Below are positions 35,103 through 43,944 of a stretch of DNA of 64,000 nucleotides, one piece after another. Within the stretch, counting starts at the first letter, position 1, and every line of letters starts with the position of its first letter. Origin of the DNA: an uncultured Draconibacterium sp. (GTDB taxonomy: Bacteria; Bacteroidota; Bacteroidia; Bacteroidales; Prolixibacteraceae); NCBI RefSeq assembly GCF_963677565.1, contig NZ_OY781981.1:4518001-4582000 (forward strand), written 5' to 3'. The notes under the pieces were generated by a model. That model saw only the letters and a list, made by a program, of their open reading frames with translations. It was not told the origin of the DNA and searched no databases. The position numbers were made by a program, and so were the translations under genes.

Positions 35103-36644
35103 TTAAACGACCGTTACAATAACTCTTTCAAACCGACTTAAAGAGGGATTTCCCTTATCTTTCACTTCGAGGATGATATGAATTGTTTCACCTGCAACAG
35201 CATTTTCCGGAACTAACACTTTTGCATTTACAGCATCAGCATTCTCAATTTTAACGTTTGAATCGAAAGTGTCTGCCTCTGCATATTGCCACCATTTATA
35301 GCTTACATCATCTCTATCAGGATCGGTTACGATACCCTGAAGTTCAATGGTTTCACCGGCTTTTGCTGTTAGATCATTATCGTGTTTCAGTTTTACAACC
35401 GGAGCATGATTGGCATTTTCAAAATCCGAAACACACCAATCTGCACGCGCTGCAAAATCATTCTGTAGCACCTCAATCCATCTAACCTGAGGATACGATG
35501 AATCCTTCTCTCCAGTTTCCGGATTCAGGTCAGTAACATCCCTACCGTCTTTCCAGCGTTTTGGATTGGTTTTCGATTGAACAAATCGTCCCCCCAGTCC
35601 TCCATACGAGGGATCTTCAATTGCACGTAAACCAAAATCCATTAAATAAAAATACGCCGGAGAATCACCTTCCGAAATAAAATCATATCGATTCATCCCC
35701 CGTGCTTCAACCTGCTCCATTTGCCCCTGTGTATGATCCCAGTCGCCCTCGATCTGACGACCATCTCCCCAGGTGTAATACGTCTCCAGAAGAGCTCCAT
35801 GATCGAACAGAATGTTTTCAGAAAACCACGGTCCTTGCATATACGGTTTCAAACTTTCAGGAACAACCATCGGCCACATATACGCGAAGCTCCAGAACTG
35901 TGCCGAATTATATATCACTCTGATTTCAGGCCAATTAGGTTCAACATATTTATTATACGTTGCATCCTGGTCTAGTACTGTATAAATAAATGTTTTTTTC
36001 GAAACCTTTTTGTAAACAGCGTCCCATTCTTCAGTTCCTTCATACTCTTCCTGAATGGACTTTAAAGCTCTGGCCAAAGTGTTAGTTCCACCCCAGATTT
36101 GAACATACACTGGTCCTTCTTCATCGTCGAGAAGAATATCTTTGATAAATTCCGATCCTTCGGTTGCTTCAGCCATATCGCCTTCAAAATCAATATTCCC
36201 CACCTTTATTATATTTTTCAAATATTCCGGTGAAGGATAATTTTTATCGTGCCTTTTCAGGTTTTCGTATACTGTAGCATACTTTTCAATCATTTCCTGC
36301 ATCCAGGTTGTTCCCGGCCACCTCAGTTCTGCTCGCTCACCATACAAACGTGCGGTGTTTTCCATTTCAGAAGTAAATAGTGTTCCTTCGCCATCTCCTT
36401 TCCAATGCCATTGTGAACTACTATACACCATTCCCTCAACGTTGAACTCATTTAAATACAATAACATTCTGATGTAAGTATCCTGATCGTCAACCTCGCC
36501 ATCAGTTGTGATAATTGTACGTGGTTTACTTAAACTACTTTCAATTTTGCCTGATACTATTTCTGATTCGACTTTTTCACCTGAAGTAACGCAGGCTGTA
36601 AAAAAAACAAATAGAGGTACAATAAAACCAAGCTCTTTTTTCAT
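35103..36644 (-). CDS. DUF1593 nucleoside-hydrolase-like / Sde182-type lipoprotein
   Basis: A 513-residue lipoprotein (lipobox FFTACVT, Cys about 18). The main domain is the DUF1593 / cellulose-binding Sde182 N-terminal family, whose fold is related to nucleoside hydrolases: it opens with RTIITTDGEVDDQDTYIRML (about 43-62), the Asp-cluster motif used for Ca2+ and ribose in that fold. It continues with YVQIWGGTNTLARAL (about 178-192) and IYTVLDQD. The last roughly 100 residues form an immunoglobulin-like Sde0182 C-terminal domain (APVVKLKHDNDLTAKAGETI ... RFERVIVTVV). It sits between the sulfatase block and the left ECF gene, in the same orientation but isolated by a terminator. Function in glycan use is suspected, not known. 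Confidence 0.85.
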   Translation of the reverse strand: MKKELGFIVPLFVFFTACVTSGEKVESEIVSGKIESSLSKPRTIITTDGEVDDQDTYIRMLLYLNEFNVEGMVYSSSQWHWKGDGEGTLFTSEMENTARLYGERAELRWPGTTWMQEMIEKYATVYENLKRHDKNYPSPEYLKNIIKVGNIDFEGDMAEATEGSEFIKDILLDDEEGPVYVQIWGGTNTLARALKSIQEEYEGTEEWDAVYKKVSKKTFIYTVLDQDATYNKYVEPNWPEIRVIYNSAQFWSFAYMWPMVVPESLKPYMQGPWFSENILFDHGALLETYYTWGDGRQIEGDWDHTQGQMEQVEARGMNRYDFISEGDSPAYFYLMDFGLRAIEDPSYGGLGGRFVQSKTNPKRWKDGRDVTDLNPETGEKDSSYPQVRWIEVLQNDFAARADWCVSDFENANHAPVVKLKHDNDLTAKAGETIELQGIVTDPDRDDVSYKWWQYAEADTFDSNVKIENADAVNAKVLVPENAVAGETIHIILEVKDKGNPSLSRFERVIVTVV

Positions 36645-36685
36645 AAGTATTTATTTACTTTTAAGCTAACAATAGAAACTAGAAA

Positions 36686-36713
36686 GAATTCCCGACACTC
36701 TTGCCGGGAATTC
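36686..36713 (-). terminator. terminator at the end of the sulfatase block
   Basis: A perfect 9-bp stem (GAATTCCCG with CGGGAATTC) has a 10-base loop. The minus-strand tail TTTCTAGTTT is T-rich. It lies 38 bp after the last sulfatase stop codon. Confidence 0.62.
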
Positions 36714-36750
36714 GAGAACTAACTCTTAAACTAAACTAACTATAGAAAAC

Positions 36751-38658
36751 CTAGAAGGAAAATCCTTCCGTAGGTTTTTCAATTACATTCCATTTTTCCA
36801 ATATGGTTTTACACATTGAAATATCGTAACTGGCAAAAAGTGCGAATCCTTTGGCCGACTCAATTTTGCTATCGTAAAAATCTTTAATCCATTTTTCAAT
36901 AGCAGGCGTTCTAAAATCCGTGGCGTCAACACTGTTCAATACCCAATTTCGCTCGTGCATTGTACGTTTATCATCGTTCAGAATGCGTAAGAATATCTTT
37001 TCTGCCAGTTCTGTTTCTCCTAAATGCAACAATGTTTCTCCGATTAAAACGGCTGTTGCGGTTGCATCTTCACCGACCGCGGCTTTTAATGCTGGCAATG
37101 CAGTTTCTGCATTATCAATATGAATAAGCAATCCTGTAACACCCCAGTATCGCAGTGCAGAGTCTTCATTTTTTAGCAATTCAACGTACTCATCAATTGC
37201 TCCGCTTCCTGGTTGTGTTGCCAATTCTGCGGCAGCTAACAATTCCTCAAACGGACAATCAACCGATCGCATGTAATCGTACATCGATCCATCGCCGGCT
37301 CTTTTTACATATTCTGTTTCCGGTATCAGCGCCACATCACGGATTTCTTTCATCCAGTGGAAATTCTCTTTGCGCATCCGCTCTAGTACATCTTTATAGG
37401 CAGGATCATCGGCAAGATTATAAAGTTCATTCGGATCATTCTCTGTATCGTAAAGCTCTTCAACTGGTTTGGTTTGAAATGCAATACTTTGCAAATCGTT
37501 ACACTTCCCGGCCAAATAATAATCTTCCCATGATTGTGCAGAACGGGCATTGAACAAAAATGCCAGATGTTGCAGATAAATCCTGAATGGCATATAATTT
37601 CGGATGTAACGATACTTTTTATCACGCACGGCACGACTCATATCAATACGTTCGTCCATCCGGCTGCGGGTCATATGAATATACTCAGGCTCGGGTTCTA
37701 CTGCATTTCCAAGAAAAGCGTTGCCCTGCATGTAATCCGGTTTTTCAGCTCCGATAATGCTAAGTAAAGTTGGAGCAAGATCCACAAAACTAATGTTGCG
37801 ATCTACAGCATCGCCCAGTTTTTCTGCCGGAAAATATTGTTTGTACTTTGCAGGAATGCGAACAATAAATGGCACCCAAGTCCCTGTTTCAAATATGTAG
37901 CGTTTACTGCGTGCCAGCACTCCACCATGATCGGCATAATAGAAAACAATGGTATTTTCTGCCAGTCCGCTTTCTTCCAGTTCTTTCAGCAAGTCGCCAA
38001 CCTGCGCATCCATATCCTCCATTTTATCATAGTACTGCGCCCAATCGTGGCGCATTGCTTTAGTATCAGGATGCTGCGGTGGTAAAACCACATCTTCCGG
38101 TTTGTGCCTCAATTCGACATCAGGAGTAAAAGGAAAAAGCTGGCTTTCGTGGGTTGTCATTAAATTGAATATAGCGAAAAATGGTTTCCCTTCCGGACTG
38201 TTTTTCCAATGTGCTGTATTACTACACTCGTCCCACATGCCGTTGTAATCTCCTGCAAAATTGTAATCCGTTTTAACATTGTTGGTGCAGTAGTAGCCGG
38301 CTTTTCGTAAGAGCTCGGGATAAGGAATAACAGATTCCGATTTCGGATAAGTACTCCGCATTTGCTCATTCCCATTCGAAGCGGCATAAACACCGGTAAT
38401 AATCGTATTTCGGGCAGGCGAACAAACCGGGCAGTTAGCAAAAGCATGCGTATAACGGAAACCGTCTGAGGCCAGTTTATCGAGGGTTGGCGTGGTTGCA
38501 AAAGCATCGCCGTAACAGCCTAAAAACGGACTGTTATCCTCGCTGGTGATCCATAAAATGTTGGGGCTAGAATTTTGTTGCTGCGCATGTGTATCCATTG
38601 AGAAGATACAAGAAAGTACAAAAAGCAGTACGTTTAGCTGAAAGATGAAATTTTTCAT
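36751..38658 (-). CDS. type I sulfatase with C-terminal HEAT-like region (S1_8-like)
   Basis: Formylglycine-dependent sulfatase of 635 residues, signal peptide at the start. N-terminal metal site ILWITSEDNSPFLGCYG (about 34-50); the FGly motif is CSPAR (Cys 79) in PVCSPARNTIITG. Further markers are YYADHGGVLARSKRYIFETG and HMTRSRMDERID. The first 450 residues resemble heparan-N-sulfatase / S1_8 type enzymes. The last about 130 residues (SALRYWGVTGLLIHIDNAET then ALPALKAAVG...) look like helical HEAT repeats, an uncommon appendage that may position the substrate. It is the last gene of the sulfatase run, 42 bp after the ankyrin gene. Confidence 0.92.
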   Translation of the reverse strand: MKNFIFQLNVLLFVLSCIFSMDTHAQQQNSSPNILWITSEDNSPFLGCYGDAFATTPTLDKLASDGFRYTHAFANCPVCSPARNTIITGVYAASNGNEQMRSTYPKSESVIPYPELLRKAGYYCTNNVKTDYNFAGDYNGMWDECSNTAHWKNSPEGKPFFAIFNLMTTHESQLFPFTPDVELRHKPEDVVLPPQHPDTKAMRHDWAQYYDKMEDMDAQVGDLLKELEESGLAENTIVFYYADHGGVLARSKRYIFETGTWVPFIVRIPAKYKQYFPAEKLGDAVDRNISFVDLAPTLLSIIGAEKPDYMQGNAFLGNAVEPEPEYIHMTRSRMDERIDMSRAVRDKKYRYIRNYMPFRIYLQHLAFLFNARSAQSWEDYYLAGKCNDLQSIAFQTKPVEELYDTENDPNELYNLADDPAYKDVLERMRKENFHWMKEIRDVALIPETEYVKRAGDGSMYDYMRSVDCPFEELLAAAELATQPGSGAIDEYVELLKNEDSALRYWGVTGLLIHIDNAETALPALKAAVGEDATATAVLIGETLLHLGETELAEKIFLRILNDDKRTMHERNWVLNSVDATDFRTPAIEKWIKDFYDSKIESAKGFALFASYDISMCKTILEKWNVIEKPTEGFSF

Positions 38659-38700
38659 TCCTATAAAATTCTATATTAATTTAGGTAACTCTAGTTTACT

Positions 38701-39297
38701 TTAATTAGTTTCAGCAGTTTTTAAATATTCAACAACCTGAGTATGTCCATTTGCCTGAGCAAAATCTATTGCTCCATCTCCGTCAATATCTTTTAATTTG
38801 GCATTCGCATTGTACTTCAAAAGAATCTTAACATTTTCAAGATGCCCTTCGGCTGCAGCGAACATTAAAGCCGAAAAATGCTCTTCATTGTCCTGAACAT
38901 CAATTTCAGCACCTTTGTCAAGAAGCAGTTTTACCGTTTCAGGAAATGGCCCGGAGGCCGCAAACAACAATGCACTTCTACCGTTAATATCAACTAAATT
39001 TATATCAGCATTGTACTTTAAAAGTTCTTCTACAATTTGTTTCGCACCGTTAAAAGAAGCAAACATTAAAGCCGTTCGCTTGTTCTCGTCTTTGAAATTT
39101 ACATCAGCACCACCTTTCAAATACTCCTTAACTTTAATGACATCTCCGCTTTGAGTTGATGACAACATAAGAACTGACAATTGAGCATTCTCGATCGTAG
39201 TCGGTGTTTTCATTTCTGAGCCCGTTTCAACTTTTTCCTTTTTTATTCCGGAACAACTTAATAAAACCACGGAAAGTAGAAATGGAATAAGCTTCAT
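38701..39297 (-). CDS. ankyrin-repeat lipoprotein
   Basis: A 198-residue lipoprotein from the ATG at 39297 (MKLIPFLLSVVLLSC, Cys about 15; the frame extends seven codons). The rest is four ankyrin repeats: SGDVIKVKEYLKGGADVNFK, KRTALMFASFNGAKQIVEEL, RSALLFAASGPFPETVKLLL, FSALMFAAAEGHLENVKIL, and a partial fifth (GAIDFAQANGH). Ankyrin repeats bind other proteins and have no catalysis. The gene is inside a run of sulfatases (36 bp from the one upstream and 42 bp from the one downstream), so it may be an assembly or inhibitor partner. That is inference. Confidence 0.88.
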   Translation of the reverse strand: MKLIPFLLSVVLLSCSGIKKEKVETGSEMKTPTTIENAQLSVLMLSSTQSGDVIKVKEYLKGGADVNFKDENKRTALMFASFNGAKQIVEELLKYNADINLVDINGRSALLFAASGPFPETVKLLLDKGAEIDVQDNEEHFSALMFAAAEGHLENVKILLKYNANAKLKDIDGDGAIDFAQANGHTQVVEYLKTAETN

Positions 39298-39332
39298 CTG
39301 CATTTTACAAATTACCATATACTAAAACGGTT

Positions 39333-40973
39333 TTAATGAGCTTGTGGTGCAAACAATTTTTGCATCTGTTCAGGCGTTAGTTTCCAATACTCAATCATTG
39401 GATTCTCCTTCACCTTTTCATTATATTCTTCTATGAACTTATCATTCAATTCATCACTGTCCTCATATTTTGTCCTTAATTCTTCCAGTTGTTTATGAAG
39501 TTCAGCCTGTACAGTAACATAAGCCGGATCATCGTATTTGTTCTGCATCTCGTTTGGATCTTTCTCCAGATCATACAATTCCCATTTATCCATATCGTAG
39601 TAAAAATGGATTAGTTTATATTTAGAAGTTGTAATCCCGTAATGACGCATCACATTGTGCTCCGACGGATGCTCGTAGTAATGATAATAATGTGCTTTGC
39701 GCCAGTCATCCGGTGTTTCGCCTTTTAAGATCGGAAGGATACTTTTTCCTTGCATATCCGCAGGTACTTCACCGCCGGCAATATCGATTAATGTTTCGCC
39801 AAAATCAAGATTTGAAACCAAATCGTTGTTTACTGAACCGGGTTCAATATTACCCGGCCAACTTATCAGTAACGGAGTATTCAGAGATTCTTTGTACATC
39901 CATCGTTTATCGAACCAACCGTGCTCTCCAAGGTAAAATCCCTGATCAGAAGAATAAATCACTATTGTATTCTTATCCAGGTCACTTTCTTTCAAATAAT
40001 CCAATACTTTGCCTACACTTTTATCCACTGCTGAGATACAGGCCAGATAATCACGCATGTAACGTTGAAATTTAAAACGAACCAAATCTTTACCCTGTGG
40101 ATTTTCCTTTTTGAATTCTTCGTAGATCGGTTTATAAACAGCATCCCAGGCTTTCAACTGCTCCTCGTTCAATCCGCCTCTTGGTTGATTTGACATTTTG
40201 AGATCTCGGTCGAGTGTCATGGCATCTGCAATACTCATGTAGTTTAACGATGCAGGTTCCCTTGTTTCATAATCATCAAAAAGTGATTCAGGTTCAGGGA
40301 AAGTAGTGTTCTCGTACATCCCCAATTCGTTTGGCCCGGGATCCCATGCCCGGTGAGGTGCTTTGTGCCACATCATTACCATAAACGGCTGTGTCGAATC
40401 CTTTACCGATTGTAACCAATTAATGGTTTTGTCGGTGATGACCTCAGTGGTGTAACCTTCCATTTGGTATTGGCCGTCCTTGTTTATAAAAGTAGGATTG
40501 TAGTATGCCCCCTGTCCCGGAAGGATATCAGAATAATCAAAACCTGTTGGTGTTCCTCCAAGATGTAGCTTACCAATTACAGCTGTTTTATATCCAATTT
40601 TCTGCAGTTCTTTTGGAAACGAATTCTGGCTAAAGTCGAATTTCGATCCCATGGTGTTATCGATAAAACCATTTTTATGGCTGTACTTTCCGGTAAAAAT
40701 GGTTGCTCTCGAAGGACCACAAATCGAATTGGTAACCATACACTGATTAAAGCGCATTCCTGCATCCGCGATTCGATCTATGTTCGGCGTAGGTGCCAAA
40801 TCAGCTAACGGCCCTCCATAAGCACTAATTGCCTGAAAAGCATGGTCGTCAGCCATAATGAAAAGAATATTGGGGCGTTGCAGAGTCTGTTCTTCCTGTT
40901 GTGTACTACAAGCAAATAAAAATGTAGTGATCAATAACAAAACAATAAAAACTGATACAAACCTGTTTTTCAT
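39333..40973 (-). CDS. type I sulfatase lipoprotein, N-acetylglucosamine-6-sulfatase-like
   Basis: A 546-residue sulfatase from the ATG at 40973 (lipobox TFLFAC; the frame extends nine codons). Metal site NILFIMADDHAFQAIS, FGly motif CGPSR (Cys 85) in SICGPSRATIFTGKYSHKNG, then KTAVIGKLHLGG (conserved Lys and His), MVMMWHKAPHRAWDP and IVIYSSDQGFYLGEHGW. The order and the C-terminal WELYDLEKDPNEMQN tail resemble GlcNAc-6-sulfatase and related S1_11-type enzymes, but the substrate in this island is more likely an algal sugar. Lipidation places it in the membrane facing the periplasm or surface. Confidence 0.92.
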   Translation of the reverse strand: MKNRFVSVFIVLLLITTFLFACSTQQEEQTLQRPNILFIMADDHAFQAISAYGGPLADLAPTPNIDRIADAGMRFNQCMVTNSICGPSRATIFTGKYSHKNGFIDNTMGSKFDFSQNSFPKELQKIGYKTAVIGKLHLGGTPTGFDYSDILPGQGAYYNPTFINKDGQYQMEGYTTEVITDKTINWLQSVKDSTQPFMVMMWHKAPHRAWDPGPNELGMYENTTFPEPESLFDDYETREPASLNYMSIADAMTLDRDLKMSNQPRGGLNEEQLKAWDAVYKPIYEEFKKENPQGKDLVRFKFQRYMRDYLACISAVDKSVGKVLDYLKESDLDKNTIVIYSSDQGFYLGEHGWFDKRWMYKESLNTPLLISWPGNIEPGSVNNDLVSNLDFGETLIDIAGGEVPADMQGKSILPILKGETPDDWRKAHYYHYYEHPSEHNVMRHYGITTSKYKLIHFYYDMDKWELYDLEKDPNEMQNKYDDPAYVTVQAELHKQLEELRTKYEDSDELNDKFIEEYNEKVKENPMIEYWKLTPEQMQKLFAPQAH

Positions 40974-41076
40974 AAGTTTAAATTCATTTTTTATTTTCAT
41001 AATGAGATATTATAATGGTTTTTTCTTCAAAAAAAGTAGTTCTAAAGTTTAATATAACTACGAATAAAATGTAATA

Positions 41077-42459
41077 CTATCGATGGTAGAGAACATGTTC
41101 CAGCGCTTCCATTTCGGTTTGCTGGCCTTTGTCTCCTTGTTGATCCATCCATTGGTGCAATTTATCGCTAAGATCCTTTTTTATGGCCGCATATTTCGGA
41201 TTGCTGGCAATATTATTCATTTCGTAAGGATCATTTTTTAAATCGTATAATTCTTCGGCAGGCCGGTGCTGGTATCTGTATGATAATGATTCTGCAAATT
41301 CATCGGTTTCCCCTTTTTCTTGCCACGAATTAAAAACAACCCCCTTTACTGGATCAACGGTTAAATTATTCTGAAAAGTTGCTTCGGGCGTAAGGTTTAA
41401 AACATATCTGAAATCTGCTGAACTTATTGTCCTGATTCCATAATATTCTGATCCGTTCACGATACCTCGTGTAGTATGTACGCCATAAACATACTTTTTA
41501 TGCTCATTCTTCTCGCCTTTCAACAACGGCAGAAAACTTTTTCCTTCGAGGTAATCCGGAATTTCAATCCCGGCAATATCCAGATAGGTAGGAACCACAT
41601 CCACATATTCGATCATCGCATCGCTATTGGAACCTGGTTTTATTACCTCAGGCCATCTTACCAAAAATGCAGACTGCAATCCATTTCCATAGCAGGTCCA
41701 TTTGGCAAAAGGAAAGCTATTTCCCTGTTCGCTGGTAAAAATGACGATAGTATTTTCTGAAAATCCGTATTTATCCAACAGTTCCAGACTGGTTTTAAAC
41801 TCGTCATCCATATAATCTATTTCAGCAAGGTATTTTATAAAAGAAGCCCTTGTTTCCTCGGTATCAACAAAATAAGGAGGCAAGGTAACTTTTGCCGGAT
41901 CGTAATTCGACGGATCACCTTTGGTATAAGGCAAATGAGGTTGATGTGAGCACACGAAAAGGCAAAAAGGATCCTCATTTTCTTTTACACCCGAAAGAAA
42001 CTTATCCATTAGTTCAAAATCAAGATCATCCACCATGGCATCACCAAGATACTCGAAAGGAAATGCTTCCGGTGGACTTATATGTGTTTTTCCAAGAAGA
42101 GCGGATTTGTATCCTTTTGGAGCCATGTACTGCACAATGCTTTGGGTTCCTTCTTTAACAAACGTACTATTGGGATATCCACCTGATTTTACGGGATACA
42201 AGCCTGTATACAAACAAGTTCGCGTAGGAGAACACATAGCGGTAGCCTGAAAACAACGAGAAAACTGCATTCCTTCTTTTGCAAATGCATCAATCGTTGG
42301 TGTTTTCGCGTTGATGCCTCCATAGCATCCCAAATCGCGGAAAGTACAATCATCAGCAATAAACAGCAAAATATTAGGTTGCTGTTTCTGTTTTTCTGTG
42401 GCAAAAGAAATCTGAACCAGAAATAAAAGAAGAAGGATAAGTTTAGTCTTGTGATTCAT
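41077..42459 (-). CDS. type I sulfatase, sulfamidase-like
   Basis: A 460-residue exported sulfatase from the ATG at 42459 (MNHKTKLILLLLFLVQISFA signal); the open frame runs 20 codons further and would overlap the upstream stop. Key motifs: NILLFIADDCTFRDLGCYGG, FGly motif CSPTR (Cys 76) in TAMCSPTRTCLYTGLYPVKS, KSALLGKTHISPP, LFVCSHQPHLPY, IVIFTSEQGNSFPFAKWTCY and the tail EELYDLKNDPYEMNNIA. The AMCSPTR / LYPVKSGGYPN region is closest to the human sulfamidase SGSH type. Length and motif set are complete. Substrate position on the sugar not known. Confidence 0.92.
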   Translation of the reverse strand: MNHKTKLILLLLFLVQISFATEKQKQQPNILLFIADDCTFRDLGCYGGINAKTPTIDAFAKEGMQFSRCFQATAMCSPTRTCLYTGLYPVKSGGYPNSTFVKEGTQSIVQYMAPKGYKSALLGKTHISPPEAFPFEYLGDAMVDDLDFELMDKFLSGVKENEDPFCLFVCSHQPHLPYTKGDPSNYDPAKVTLPPYFVDTEETRASFIKYLAEIDYMDDEFKTSLELLDKYGFSENTIVIFTSEQGNSFPFAKWTCYGNGLQSAFLVRWPEVIKPGSNSDAMIEYVDVVPTYLDIAGIEIPDYLEGKSFLPLLKGEKNEHKKYVYGVHTTRGIVNGSEYYGIRTISSADFRYVLNLTPEATFQNNLTVDPVKGVVFNSWQEKGETDEFAESLSYRYQHRPAEELYDLKNDPYEMNNIASNPKYAAIKKDLSDKLHQWMDQQGDKGQQTEMEALEHVLYHR

Positions 42460-42505
42460 TCTGAAACTCTTTTTAATACATATATAATCGTTTAAATCAA
42501 ATCCT

Positions 42506-43879
42506 TCAATCCTTGTCATTATTCCTATTTTGGCGATACATCGCTGGAATTTTAAAATATTCCTTAGTCGGAATAGAAGGATCCCATTTGGGCAATTTGT
42601 CGATCTCTGCTTTCAATTTTAAGTAAACTTCTTTTTGTTCTGCTGTAAGCGAATTCAGGGCAATTGGATATTTCTCCAAAATATCTTCTGCCAGATAATA
42701 AAATTTTCCATCCTGATAAAGTTTATAATCCAGTGTTCTGGCGAACTGATTGGCGTTTTTCTGAACATTTGGTGCCCACATCGGATTGTAATGAACTACG
42801 GCTGTTTCACGATCGATATATTTCTCCCCTTTTAATAAAGACAGAAAACTTATACCGTCGTTAAACTCTGTTTTTTCAGAACCAACATCAGCTATTGTTG
42901 GGAAGAAATCGCAAAACTCAATCAATCCTTCGTGATGACTTGCTTCCTCTATTTCTTCCGGCCAGCTTATAATAAGAGGAACATGTGTTCCTGCATCGGT
43001 GGTAGTGCCTTTACCTCCTACAATATTACCATGATCTGTTTTTGTCGTGATTGATGATAATGTTCCGTTATCTCCTGTAAAAATTACGATAGTATTATCA
43101 AAGAGATCCAATTCTTTCAATTTAACTACTACTTTTCCAACCATTTTATCGGCATAGGCAACCATATCTTTAAAATAGGCTGTATCATTTTTATACCTCA
43201 TGTCAGGATGAATCCAGTCTTTGGAATCTGGTGTTGGCACAAACGGATCGTGTACAAGAACCATTGGATAGTAAATAAAGAATGGCTCGTTCTTTTTACG
43301 ATCAATAAAATCAAGAACGAAGTCGTTGAAAATATCAGGGCCGTAAGCATCTTCTGGTAAATCAAGTACAGTCCCATTTCTATCTATTTTGGGATTGGCA
43401 TATCTCTCACCCTCCTGACGGTTTAAAGTAAACTGCCACAAACAAAATTCATCGAATCCGAGTTTGTTAGGTTTATCTTTATCATCCCAATCTTTAATAA
43501 CATCCTTATTCTCCAGACCGTTTAACTGCCATTTACCACTGATACAGGTTGAGTAACCTGCCCTTCTCATAATATTTCCAAAAGTGTCGTGGTCGTTATC
43601 GATATAAGCAAAATGCTCGTAATTACGGAAATTACGTAAGCCCGTCATTAGCTTTAAACGTGTAGGGGAGCATAATGGATTGGACACACAATTCTCAAAC
43701 TGAATTCCGTTTGACGCCAGGTTATCTATTTGTGGAGTTTTATACGAGAGAGCACCATACGATCCAACACATTCGTACCCCATGTCATCGACCAGGATAA
43801 AAACAATATTCGGCTTATCTTTTGCTTCTGCATTCAGAAATATTAATGATGTGATTACAAACATCAATACCTGTTTCAT
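42506..43879 (-). CDS. type I sulfatase (sulfatase block gene 5)
   Basis: A 457-residue exported sulfatase from the ATG at 43879 (signal MKQVLMFVITSLIFLNAEA). Motifs: NIVFILVDDMGYECVGSYG, FGly motif CSPTR (Cys 70) in NPLCSPTRLKLMTGLRN, the conserved ISGKWQLNGLE (Lys), MVLVHDPFVPTPD (His), IVIFTGDNGTLS (Asp-Asn). The C-terminal metal/anion site differs from the neighbours by a Gln/Asn-rich tail (YRQNRNNDKD). The residues after the FGly motif (LKLMTG in place of AxLLTG) mark a divergent branch among the eight. Subfamily not assigned. Confidence 0.9.
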   Translation of the reverse strand: MKQVLMFVITSLIFLNAEAKDKPNIVFILVDDMGYECVGSYGALSYKTPQIDNLASNGIQFENCVSNPLCSPTRLKLMTGLRNFRNYEHFAYIDNDHDTFGNIMRRAGYSTCISGKWQLNGLENKDVIKDWDDKDKPNKLGFDEFCLWQFTLNRQEGERYANPKIDRNGTVLDLPEDAYGPDIFNDFVLDFIDRKKNEPFFIYYPMVLVHDPFVPTPDSKDWIHPDMRYKNDTAYFKDMVAYADKMVGKVVVKLKELDLFDNTIVIFTGDNGTLSSITTKTDHGNIVGGKGTTTDAGTHVPLIISWPEEIEEASHHEGLIEFCDFFPTIADVGSEKTEFNDGISFLSLLKGEKYIDRETAVVHYNPMWAPNVQKNANQFARTLDYKLYQDGKFYYLAEDILEKYPIALNSLTAEQKEVYLKLKAEIDKLPKWDPSIPTKEYFKIPAMYRQNRNNDKD

Positions 43880-43944
43880 TTTATTTATTGATCGCATAAC
43901 TTTAGTTGTTTTTATTCTCATTCAATTTAATACTTATTTTATCC

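Noticed and set aside
37155..37553. Open frame of 132 codons antisense to the last sulfatase
   Set aside because: Composition is typical of a reverse-complement shadow of the sulfatase frame (many His, Leu, Arg), without start context or homology signs.
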